From contig CAJNDS010000446.1 in assembly GCA_905221605.1 (NCBI GenBank), positions 167,501 through 231,500 of the forward strand: a DNA stretch of 64,000 bases, given 5' to 3'. This stretch comes from Symbiodinium natans. Its lineage: Eukaryota; Sar; Dinophyceae; Suessiales; Symbiodiniaceae. The stretch's first letter is position 1. Every line of letters begins with the position of its first letter. The notes under the pieces are model-generated. The model saw only the letters and a program-made list of their open reading frames with translations, did not search any database and had not been told where the DNA came from. The position numbers were made by a program, and so were the translations under genes. This document shows positions 44,201 to 56,200 of this stretch, piece after piece.

Positions 44201-47200
44201 CAGCCCTAAACCCTACGCCTAGAAGCGGCTTACTTCCAACCCCACTTGTAGATGACTCAGGCGACGGGGCAACGAGGCGTGCGCAGCGCAACCTCATTTT
44301 GTAGGCTCTTTTTGGGGTAAGCCCTAAACACGAAACCCTAAACCCTAAACCCGGGTCGCCCTCTTGAAGGTAGGCGACCTAAGAATCCTCCGAAAGGTTT
44401 TTGCAGCATCACGTGTTACCAACAACCCCAACTTACCCACTTTCCCTTCTTTGGTTCAAGGTTCCCTTGTAAAGTGACCAGCGCCAAAATCAGGGTCTAG
44501 GGTTTCGGGTTTAGGGTTTAGGGTTTAGGGCCTGTATTGCAAGATGGTTACTGGGCGACCAAACCCCGAGAATGCTCCTGTGCGCTCCTTCGTTTGGACA
44601 AAGGTTTCGTGGAGAAGGGCGAAGACGATGCCAAAGTACTGTGCTGCCTGCCCAGATTTTGCGACACAGGAGTTAAGGTTACGGTTCAGAGTTTAGGGTT
44701 ACCGTTCAGAGTTTGTGCTCAGGCATCTCATATGTCCACCATGTTCTTTTGTACAAGAGCTTCTAGTCAGACCGTTAGTGCAGACAAATGCTGACGTCGA
44801 CTATTGCCCGGCCCGAGAAGGCCCCCTTTTCCCTTACACCTGGTACCGTGAACCCGAAACCCGAAACCCTGAACCCTGAACCCTAAACCCTAAACCCTAA
44901 ACCCTAAACCCGAGTTTGACATGGGTGTGCGAACCAAAGCTCAAAGTCGACTCTAAGCCGTATAAGCCTCAAAGACCCGAAGCCCGAGAAACCTCCAAGC
45001 AGAGCCGGGGCATCGTGTAAATCTGTGCTTGGAGGTTCATGGGAACTTGTAAGTAGGGTGATAAGTAGGGTAGCTCTAGTTGTGACCTATTTTTTGGGGG
45101 TACTTGTATATAACCCTGCTTATAACTACCCACGAACCTTCAAGCAAGGTGCCCCAGAACGAGCCTTGAGCTCTTCCTAACGTGCTAAACTTCAAGCCCG
45201 AAGCCCTACAACCCACATCAGCATCCCAGGTGGCTCACACTCTTCCTGGGAAAAACGTTGTGCAAGGCTTTTGGGGCTTTATTCGGGTTTAGGAGTTTGG
45301 GGTTTGGGGGTTTAGGGGTTGGGTGTTCGTCTTTAGTTGCCCTGAAACCTGCTTTCTGCCTAAACCTCAGGGCCTCGTCTGCTTCACCTGCAGTGCCTTT
45401 TCCTGCTGAGGCATGGTGCTGGAATACTTGCCGCTGAACCTTCACCAAAAGATTGGTGCCCCGACCGATTATTTTAGAATCAGTTGGGGTTACTTCGGAT
45501 TCATTGTTGTCAAAGAGTGACCCGTGGGCAATTCTATGCTGCAGGAGCCCCCGTGGTGGAACTTGAAGGAAAACGGAGAATTACACGAAGCAAAATGCAA
45601 CACAAAAGCAAGACTCAGAAACTGCAAACAGTGAACCTGCCAGCAAAAACACAAGGCACATACCAACAACAAGGTTCTAAGAACGGTACTAAGAACGCTA
45701 GAGAATGGAACCGCCCATCCAAACTCAATATCTTAGGACCAAACTACATCCCCCCTGGCATTTTGGAATTCAAGATTTCGTGGATTTGGAGAAATCAAAG
45801 CCGGCCGTTTTGTCGAGATTTGGCTGCCCTTTTGTTGTTTGTGCTGAAGTTGCGAATTTGCCAGACCCTGTAAATCAAGGACATAAGCCTTCCCCACCCT
45901 CAATCCGAAGTTTTCCGCAGTTGGTTTGAGGATTTTTGGGTTTTGGGTTTAGGGTTTAGGGTTTAGGGCTTAGGGACAGGACTTGAGGTGGTCGAGTCCA
46001 TTCTGTTGTCAACTATCGGGCGTTTGTGCGCGGGCTGTCCATACCAAACGGGCTCCAACGTGTTAGGTTTATGGGCTTGTGGGGTTTAGAGGGTTCCTGA
46101 ACAGCGCGCAGAATTCGCCCAGCTCTTCGCACTTCTAGCTCTTGCGAGAGGAAGGCAGCCCGCCTCACCTTTGGACCACCCCCGCCCATGAATTTAGAGC
46201 TTGCGAAGCTTCTTTTTGAAAGACTGGACTCGCTAAAATCCCTAACACGTCCGAAGGTTGGGGGGGGGGGTTTGGGGTTTTCGCGATTTCTAGGGCTCTA
46301 GGGTTTGGAGCTTAGGGATTGATTCAGGATTTAGGGTTTAGGGTTATGGTTTGGGGTTTGGGGTTTGGGGTTTGGGGTTTGGGGTTTGGGGTTTGGGGTT
46401 TGGGGTTTGGGGTTTTGGAGGTTTTCCGGCTTGTTGAGGGATGTCAGCCGAGGCGGGGAGCCGCTGAGTCCCCTGGCAGCCAGGGAGTTGAAACGCCTAA
46501 GCCCCTTAACCCCTAGAACCCTAGAACCCTAGAACGCTAGAACGCTAGAACCCTAAACCCTAAACCCTAATCCCTAAACCCTAAACACTAAACCCTAAAC
46601 GCCTAAACACTAAACCCTAAACCCTAGACCCTAGACCCTAAACCCTAAAACCCTAACCCTAAACCCTAAACCACCCAACCCTCCAAACCTCTAAACCCCT
46701 AAAGGCCCAACACCCCAAACCCCCTACGCCTCGAAATGCGAAGCCCCAGCCGCCTGTGCTCCCACGCCCCCTGCCATCGTCTTTGGCTGGCTTTCGGGTT
46801 CCTCCGCGATTATGCGTGTGTGTTGAGGGTTTAGGGTTTAGGGTCTAGGGTCTAGGGTCTAGGGATTAGGGCTGTGCAGGTGTGGGTGTGTGTGGGTGTG
46901 TGTGGGTGTGTGGCTGTGTGTCTAAGCCCCCAAGATCCGGGATTTTTCAGGGCTTGTGTGCAGACTTTGTGGTTCGGCAGCGGGCCTCTACCTTCCGCTA
47001 CACTTACTGGGGCCGGGAGGTCAACGCATTCGAGATAAGCCCTAAACCCTAGACCCTAACCCCTAATTAAGCCTTTTATTGTGTCGTCCTTCAGGGTCAT
47101 CTTATATATTTATATATATATATATATGTATATCATGTATATACATATACATATATATATATATATGTATATATATATACATATATATGCATGCGGCTTT

Positions 47201-50200
47201 AAGATCTTAAAGGGCCAGCCGACTTCTGCAACTCTGGATGTCCCGTCACTCAGACCCTAAGTACGTACTCCACCCGCATACCATCAAGGCCACACCAGGC
47301 CCTAAACTCGAATTTCCCCAAGCCTTAAACCCTAAACCTTTAAGCCACCCAGTTTTTTCTGTTCTAACCTGAAATCTTAATGATACTCTAAACCCTGACC
47401 CTAAAACCCGATTACCCGAAGCCCTATAACGATCCCAATTACCCAGCCCCTACTCCCTAATCCCTAAACACTAAGCCCTAAATCCTAAACCTTTATACTC
47501 TACGTCGCCCCAAGGCGTTGAGGATGTTCGATGCTTTTCTTTTCAGCTCCTTCGCGCGCTGGCGCACTTGGCGGCCTCGTCCGCATGTCAGCTGCCGCTC
47601 TTGAACCCCCCTGCTTGGGAGGTTCGTGGGTGCTTATATGTGGGATTACAAGTAGGGTAGCTACAGCTAAAGCCTTCCTTCTGACGAAACGAACCCTAAA
47701 ATTGGGGTCATACACCCTATACTACTATAATTACTATAGTTCCTATGAAGGCATATGAACCATAAACCCTTTGGGGCTTCATTTCGTCCCTAAGGTTGTG
47801 CAGGGTTCTTGCAACTTGCAACCCTACAAGTAAGGCTCCAAAGAGCTCGTCATCATGGGGTCTGCGGGCCCCAGAGAACCTGCTGTGGTGTAGGGTTTAG
47901 GGTTTAGGGTTTAGGGTTTAGGGTTTAGGGTTTAGGGTTTAGGGTTTAGGGTTTAGGGTTTAGGGTTTAGGGTTTAGGGTTTAGGGTTTAGGGTTAGGGT
48001 TTAGGGTTTAGGGCTTTAATGACCCCACCCTCCCATGCCCAGACTCTGTTTTGCGTCCGGCGGTTTTGAGGCTGGGAAAAAAGGGCAAGAGTGGTAACAA
48101 AATGTTCTGGGGTCTGGGGGTCAGCGTTTTTTTTTTTTGGTGGGGGGGGGGGGGGGGGGTCGATGAAGAGGGGGCCAACAAGAAAATTTTGGATTCCTGG
48201 CCAGCCGAATTTTGCAAGTGTCACCCCTGTCACCCCTTCTTTATTTTCACATTTTCACTGGAACCCCTTGCATAGATCTGTTTAGACATATGAAGTAGGG
48301 TTCATATTTCTGTTTTTGGTGAGTGTATATAAGGTTCCTTGTTCATATTGGTGAGTGTACATATTTGGTGTCCTTTTGGGGATACAAGAAATAAAAACAC
48401 TACTTCATATGAGCCCGGAACCTTCTCCTAATGGACCGTCGTCTTGGACCGGGTCTCAGGGCCGGCCGAATGTTTTTTTTGCTTCCTACCCCCACCCCAT
48501 TTATCAATGTGAGGCTAACATTAATGTAGAGTTTAGGGTTTAGGGTTTAGGGTGACGTGAGCCTCAGGCTAAGGCCTTTGGCTCCTAAACCCTAAACTCG
48601 AAGCCCTAAACCCTAAACCCTAAACCCTAAACCCTAAACCCTAAACCCTAAGCCCTAAGCCCTAAGCCCTAAACCCTAAACCCTAAACCCTAAACCCTAA
48701 ACCCTAAACCCTAAACCCTAAGCCCTAAACCCTAAACCCTAAACCCTAAACCCTAAGCCCTAAACCCTAAACCCTAAACCCTGTCAATCCTGTCTATTGC
48801 GTCTCCCGCGCCGCGAAGGATGGGATGCAGATCGTGCACCGGGACCTGAAACCTGCTGCTTGGGCGCTGTAGCCATGAAGGGGCTTGTAGGGTTTAGGGT
48901 TTGGGGTTTAGGGTTTAGGGTTTAGGGTTTAGGATTTAGGGTTTAGGGTTTAGGATTTAGGGTTTAGGGTTTAGGGTTTAGGGTTTAGGGTTCAGGGTTT
49001 AGGGTGTAGGGCTTATAATTTTAACGCTACGCGACCCGCCTCGGCCCGGCCCAGCGCATCCGCGTGAGCATGGTGATTCCGCAGCGCCCAAGTCGCTGGA
49101 CCCCAAGCAATAAGGGTTGGGTTTAGGGTTTAGGGTTCCGGGTTTATGGTTTGGGGTTTAGGGTTGAGGGTTAGTTTAGGATTGAGGGCTTAGGGCTCAA
49201 GGTTCACGCTTTGGGGTTTAGGGTTTTTTTGGGTTTAGGGTTCAAGAGACGGTTCGGCTTGGATTGATCGTAGGGGGGGGGTAGGAGTGCTTCGGGCTTC
49301 CTTTTGGGTGGGGAAAAGGGTGTGGGGGAGAGGGTGGGGGGGGGGATGGAAGGGGGTGGGGGGCGGAAAAGGGGGCCTGCTGGGAGGGGCTTCAACTGCC
49401 TCTGGTCCTTTGCGAACCGTCCGCTTGCGGACCCCGGTTTCCAGGAGGGTACCAATTTGAGGCAAAAAAGAGGGGGTTGGGGGAGGATTTGGGGGGGGGG
49501 TGCCTGTTCTGACAACCTATACACCTCCGGCCCGAGGCCTCGCCGGATTTAGGGTGTCGAGTTTTGGGTGTAAAGTTGGGGTGTTGTGCTGTTGGGCAAA
49601 GCAAATCCTAAACCCTAAAGCCAAAACCCAAAACCCTAAAGGCTTCATTGCTCAGGGTTTATAGGGTTTTGGGGATGCTCCGGTTCCCAGGACATTACGG
49701 GGAGGGGGGGGGGGGGTTGAGAAGGACCGCAAGCCCGAACCCCACAAAGAGTAGCCTGATGAACCCTTCAAAGTTTAGGGTTTAGGATTTAGAGTTTAGG
49801 GTGTAGGATGTAGGTTTAGGGTTTAGGTTTTGGGCGTAGGGGGTAGGGCAAGTTCCCGAACTGCTGAGCATACTTGAAGCCAAAGTAGATACACTCGCCA
49901 ATATGCAGAAGGAAGCCTTCGCATCTTGAACTAGGAATGTTTCCTGCGCACTCTCGCAACGCAGTGTTTCCGATTTGTCAACAGAGTCCGAGTACTTTGC
50001 AGGAACCAGGCTGAAAACTGCAGGATACAGCCACATCTGGCCAAACACTGGCGTCGACCCTAAGCCCCTCACAGACGACAGCCAAGACTCCGGGCCCTAA
50101 ACCCTCAACCCTAACATGCCCCACGCCATAGACCCTAAACCCTAGACCCCCCTATGACCCTAAAACCCTCTCAACCCCCTAAAACCCCAAAACCCTGAAC

Positions 50201-53200
50201 CCCGCTAGAACCCCAAAACCCTCAACCCCCCAAAACCCTGAAGCCCGAAAACCCTTCAACAACAAGCGCAGCACCCTGAGGAGAACATCCTAAACCCTAA
50301 ACCCCCCGAAACCCCAAAACCCCAAGACCCTGAAGCCCGGAAGCCCTAAAACCCTCAACAACCCTAGCCCTAAACCCTAAACCCTAAACCCTAAACCCTA
50401 AACCCTAAACCCTAAACCCTAAACCCTCAAGGAGAACATCCTGTTCGAGCCGAGCTCCCGCGCGATCCGGGTGGCCGACTTCGGCTCCGCCAAGGCTCGG
50501 GTTTTGGTTTGGGGCCCTCAACCCTAAACCCTAAACCCTAAACCCTAAACCCTAAACCCTAAACCCTAAACCCTAAAAACCTAAACCCTAAACTAACCCT
50601 AAACCCTATAAACCTAAGCCCTAAACCCTAAACCCTGCAAGCCCCTAAACCCCAAACGCAAGGGCAGTTCTCAAAATCAGGGGACCACCCCCCCCCCCCC
50701 CCCCCTCTAGTGATGAATCATTGTTGCGTTGCGGCCTCTAGCGGAAGCCTCGGTGGTGCTAGTGCTTGTGCAGGTTGGGGTTAAGGGTTAGTCTTGTGGG
50801 TCTGGGGATTGGGGTTATGGGTTTGTAGACCCTGTGGTCAGAGTTTGTGGGCCGTGGGCTTTAAGGATTGTGAGGTTTAGAGTTCTTGTGGACTTGAGTT
50901 TTAGGACTGCGTGCCGTAGCCGAGGCTCTTGAGGGGTTGTGGGTTTAGGGTTTGAGGGCGTGGGGGTGTCAAGTTCAAGTTTCGGGCCTTGATGCCTTCA
51001 GGGCTTCCCGCGAGAGCCTGCGCAAGGGGGCGGCTTACCACACGTGTAGGGTCTATCGGGTTCAGAAGTCGTTACGGGGTCTGCTTAAGGTTGTTTTGTT
51101 GGGGTTGGGTCTTGTCCACAGTCTTCTTGCGGTTCAGGGGGTCCACCCAGCCTCCCGCCATGCCGATGCCCACGCATTTCGAAGTGACCAAGACGCTGCT
51201 CGAAGCACAGATGGAGGCCGTGCGAATCTATGAGACCACTCTGGGGGCAGAGGCTGGACATCAGGTCGCCTTGCAGAAGGCGATGGTGACCGCGCAGCTG
51301 GCGGCTTTGCAGAAGCTGGAGGCTGCGAACGGGCCATCTGCTGCCAGAACCGCCAAGAGGGGAACCAGGAAGAAAGTTGCCAAGAGGAGCTCTGCCATCA
51401 AGAAGCGCAAAGCACCTTGGGGACGAGGGTTTATGGTTCATATACCTCAACAGGGATTGTAGTAGTACAGGGTACATATACACCCCAATTTTTGGGGCTC
51501 ACGGTGGTCCCCAAGGCAAAGCAGGCAGCCGCCGGGTCGATTTCCAGAGGTAAGAGGCGCCGGCCATCACGCAGCCGGGAGACTGAGGCTTCGGGGCCCA
51601 AGCGGCGGAGGAAGGAAGCTTTCCAGAGGCCTGTCGTCCCTTTCGGCCCGTTTGGTGAAGGCCTCACCACGATCATCCTGAGCTTCTGGGACCCGGAGAG
51701 TGGGGCCCTTTCTTTCCTTTTTTTTTTGGGGGTTGGGGTTCCCTGTATAATCCCCAACTTAGCAAAAAGGGGCACCCTAGTTTATTCCTAGGTTACTCCT
51801 GGGTCTTACCCCTGTTTATTCCTAGGTTACTCCTGGGTCTTACCCCTGTTTATTCCTAGGTTACTCCTGGGTCTTACCCCTGTTTATTTCCAGGGTTACT
51901 CCTGGGTCTTACCCCTGTTTATTCCTAGGTTTACTCCTGCAAGTCGAGGCTTTGTGGATGTATCAAGCAAGCTCCGGGCAGCGGCGGCCTCGCGGGCTCT
52001 GCACCAGGCGCTGACGACCCCGGTGGCCTGGAATCCTCTGGTGCTGGAAACTTGGGGGGGGATTCTTGGGAGTAGTTTTTCTTTTTTGCAGAATTTTTTG
52101 GGCTACTGTGATTCCGAAGAAGCAGCTAGAAGTATGATTTTTGCCAGAGGTCCAAGTTCGGTATAGGAAAGTAGAAACTACAATCAGGAGCCCAAAAAGT
52201 TAAACACCCTAAACCCTAAACCCTAAACCCTAAACCCTAAACCCTAAACCCTAAACCCTAAACCCTAAACCCTAAACCCTAAACCCTAAACCCTAAACCC
52301 TAAACCCTAAACCCTAAACCCTAAACCCTTTAAACCCTAAACCCTTTAAACCCTAAACCCTAAACCCTAAACCCTTTTCGGGAGGGGTTCAGAAGTCAGC
52401 CAAGGAAAGGGACCATGTGACGCGGCTCTTGCCTCTCCTGCTTGAACCTTGGCAGCCCAGAGGTGCCCGTTTGCCCTCTTTTTTTTGGTTCCAGGTAGGG
52501 TTTAGGGTTTAGGGTTTAGGGTTTAGGGTTTAGGGTTTAGGGTTTAGGGTTTAGGGTTTAGGGTTTAGGGTTTAGGGTTTAGGGTCTAGGGTTTAGGGTC
52601 TAGGGTCTAGGGTGTAGGGTTTAGGGAGAGAGCAACCAACCCCCAAAAAACCGCAATTGCCCTTGTCACCCTCGTCAGAGTATTGCTACAGGGTGAGCAA
52701 GGTACACCCTAAACCCTAAACCCCAAACCCATAAACCCTAAACCCCTGAAGCCCTAGAGTATGGCTACTGGGTGAGAAAGGTACATATTGAGTGCCAAAC
52801 CCTAAACCCTAAACCCTAAACCGTAAACCCTAAACCCTAAAACAAAAGGTACATATTGAGTGCCACAACCGGCCGAGCCGGAACCCGACACTGCAGCAGC
52901 TCTGGGATGCCAGTTTGCCCGCGGCCTGGGAGGAGGTCCCCAAACCCTAAACCCTAAACCCTAAACCCTAAACCCTAAACCCCTAAACCCTAAACCCTAA
53001 ACCCCAAACCCCAAACCCCAAACCCCAAACCCTAAACCCTAAACCCTAAACCCTAAAGGTGAGCCGCGTGGAGATGTGGCTGCCCGATCCCGACATGAAT
53101 CTTGGCAATTCATCTAGGGGTCGGAATAATTACTAAGAGTAGTCCCTCATGGTCCCTTTATACTAAAATAACTCCCCCAAAGCCTATTCTACTTATTCAG

Positions 53201-56200
53201 GCCCCTTTGTTAACCCAGTCGTACCGTTTACCCTTCATTTTTGTCTTCAAGGGCTCCCTTCTGAAGCAGGCAACGGAAAAAAATGGGCTGTTGGCAAAAG
53301 GTTGGGACATTCCCCCTTTTTCCTGACAGTCCTTAATAGAGGGTTTATTTAGGGTTTAGGGTTTAGGGTTTAGGGTTTAGGGTTTAGGGTTTAGGGTTTA
53401 GGGTTTAGGGATATAGTTCCCCCCCCTTTAAATTTCAATCCCTATTCAGGACTGTTAGTACAAGGGGGGAACATCCCGAGCAATGGGCTTCCTCGACTAC
53501 TAAGGAATCCTCTGGAGCAGCAGAGCGACACCAGCGACTTACTGCTGGTTAGGAGGAAATGAGGGCATGAGGTACTCTATATGTTCCCTGAAAGCCTTAA
53601 AGGTTATACTTAAAGGGTATATACAGTAGGATATAGGGTACCTCATTCCCCCTAGACCCTAAACCCCTAAACCCCTAAACCCCTAAACCCCTAAACCCCT
53701 AAACCCCTAAACCCCTAAACCCCTAAACCCCTAAACCCCTAAACCCCTAAACCCCTAAACCCCTAAACCCCTAAACCCCTGAACCCCTACACTTAAACCC
53801 CTAAACACTTAAACCCCTAAACCCCTAAACCCCTAAACCCCTAAACCCCTAACCCCTAAACCCAAACCCTAGACCCCTAAACCCTAAACCCTAAACCCTA
53901 AAACCTAAACCCTAAACCCTAAACCCTAAACCCTAAACCCTAAACCCTAAACCCTAAACCCTAAACCCTAAACCCTAAACCCTAAACCCTCCCTACGAAC
54001 CGACAGTAAGGCGAAGACGAGGATGCCGAGCCACTTCCTCGGCTCGGGTATGCCTTCACGAATCCCATGGGGCTGCTGCACTATGGCTGGGGCCTTACCA
54101 GTCATGGGCCATGAGGCCTAGAGGGTTTGGGGTTTAGGGTTTAGGATTTAGGGGTCTAGGGTTTAGGGTTTAGGATTTAGGATGTAGGGTTGAGGGTTAG
54201 GGTTTAGGGTTTAGGGTTTAGGGTTTTAGGGCTTCGGGTTCGGGTTGAGGGTTTAGGGTTTCATGTAGGTGGCCCAGTGGTACCTTTTACCTTTGTGCGA
54301 GTGTTCTAGTTTCCCTTGCAAATGAACAACCCAAAAAAAGGTGCCCTTATTATTCTCATGTTAGTACACGGTTGGGCCGGTTTAGGGCTTTGGAAACCCT
54401 AATCCCTAAACCCTCAACCCTTAACCCTTAACCCTAAACCCAAAACCCATTCTCTCCGTTTCTCTCAGGTTGGCATCCACGGGATTGCCGCCGGCTTTTG
54501 AAGGGCTTTGGACAGGTGCAAGAGCTCGTCGTGCACAACATCAACTCTTTCTGGGTTACGCACAGCTTCCCGAACTTCCGCTGCAGGAACTTGGGATGGT
54601 TCGCCCTTATACTAACAGTCCTCAATAGGGAACATAGTACTGCCGATTACAACCCCTGTCAAGGACAGCTAGTATAAAAGGGAACATCCCAAGCAGGAAC
54701 CTTTCAACATTCGGATACGTGTCCGTCAAGTCTGTGCACAACACGTACGAGCTCCACGCCTTTGCCAACTGCGAGCCTCCGATTGTCGACTGTTCGGTGG
54801 TCGCTGGCATCAATGTGATGCGGGCGAGAGCCATTTCGGAGGATCCAGAACCTTGCTGACCAGATGAACCCTAAAATTGGGGGGGGTATACACTCTACTG
54901 CCATATTCCAATGAAGGTATATGACCCTAAACCCTAAACCATAAACCCTAAACCCTAAACCCCAGGGTTCATATTTGGTCCACAAGGAAGACGGCAAAAC
55001 GACACTGCACCGACATGAAGCGCTTTTCCTGTTGGAGAGTGCCACGGCGTGCAAGGTGGGGGTGTACGAAAATAAGGGACCCCGAATAGGGTTTAGGGTT
55101 TAGGGTTTTAGGGTTTAGGGTTTAGGGTTTAGGGTTTAGGGTTTAGGGTTTAGGTTTTAGGGTTTAGGGTTTAGGGTTTAGGGTTTAGGGTTTGTAGTAG
55201 GATTCCCTTATAATAAGGACCCCGATAAGGTACCCCGAATTTCGGAAGTCCCCAGGTCGAGAAGGACATTCACTTTTCAAACGAGCCCTACGTGCAGATC
55301 ACCGCGCACAAGATCCGCAAGGAGTACAAACCGCTGCTGAAGGTCCTGATGGAACGCTTCCCACAGTCCTTCGTCGGACCCGAATCGGTACCGTAAACCT
55401 CGCAGACCCTCTGGTGGACGAGGATTTCGTCGTGTGCTGTCTGCCTTGCGGATGCAGACCACTTCGCCCATGTGTCACTGTCAGTTGCTAGTTCGCATTG
55501 ACCCTCACGGCGTGTGAGACAAAAAGCGCACCAGGCTGATTCAATCGTTATGTTCTGCGTATCAGTATGTCTTCAAACAACCCCAAACCCTTAACCGTTA
55601 ACCCTAAACCCTAAACCCTAAACCCTAAACCCTAAACCCTAAACCCTAAACCCTAAACCCTAAACCCTAAACCCTAAACCCTAAACCCTAAACCCTGGCG
55701 GGTATGCCCTTTCGGCACTGTTTTTATGTCGAGACGGCCCGGTCCATCGCTCTACCTCCTCAAACCACTACGAACTCAACCTGGCCTTCTGGAGTCCAAA
55801 GCCAAAACCAAGATTTAGGGTTTAGGGTTTAGGGTTTAGGGTTTAGGGTTTAGGGTTTTAGAGTTGGGATGCTCCCCCTTATACTAACAATCCTTGCTAG
55901 GGATGATCGTACCCCTTTCAGAATCCCTATTTCAGGACTGTTGGTATAAGGGGGAGCATCCCCAAGTTTACGGTGTTAGGGTCCCCGAACCCCAAAACCC
56001 TGATTACTTTGTCATCGTGGGGCACTAAACCCTAAACCCTAAACCCTAAACCCTAAACCCTAAAAACTAAACCCTAAACCCTAAATCCCAAATCCCAACC
56101 ATGAACTAGTCTGAACCCTGACATGATTTGGGCTTCGGTGCCACTGTTGCGTGGCCCGTCGGAGTAGGGACTCTGGAAACCGCTCTCCCAGAGGTTGCTT

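Noticed and set aside
46090-46145. Alternative kinase alpha-E exon (AEFAQLFALLALARG)
   Set aside because: Superficially similar to YQLFRALAY, but 47547-47570 gives exact family spacing with clean splice sites.
49782-50072. 96-codon minus-strand frame
   Set aside because: No motif, ends in telomeric repeat, and lies in an intron of the plus-strand kinase gene.
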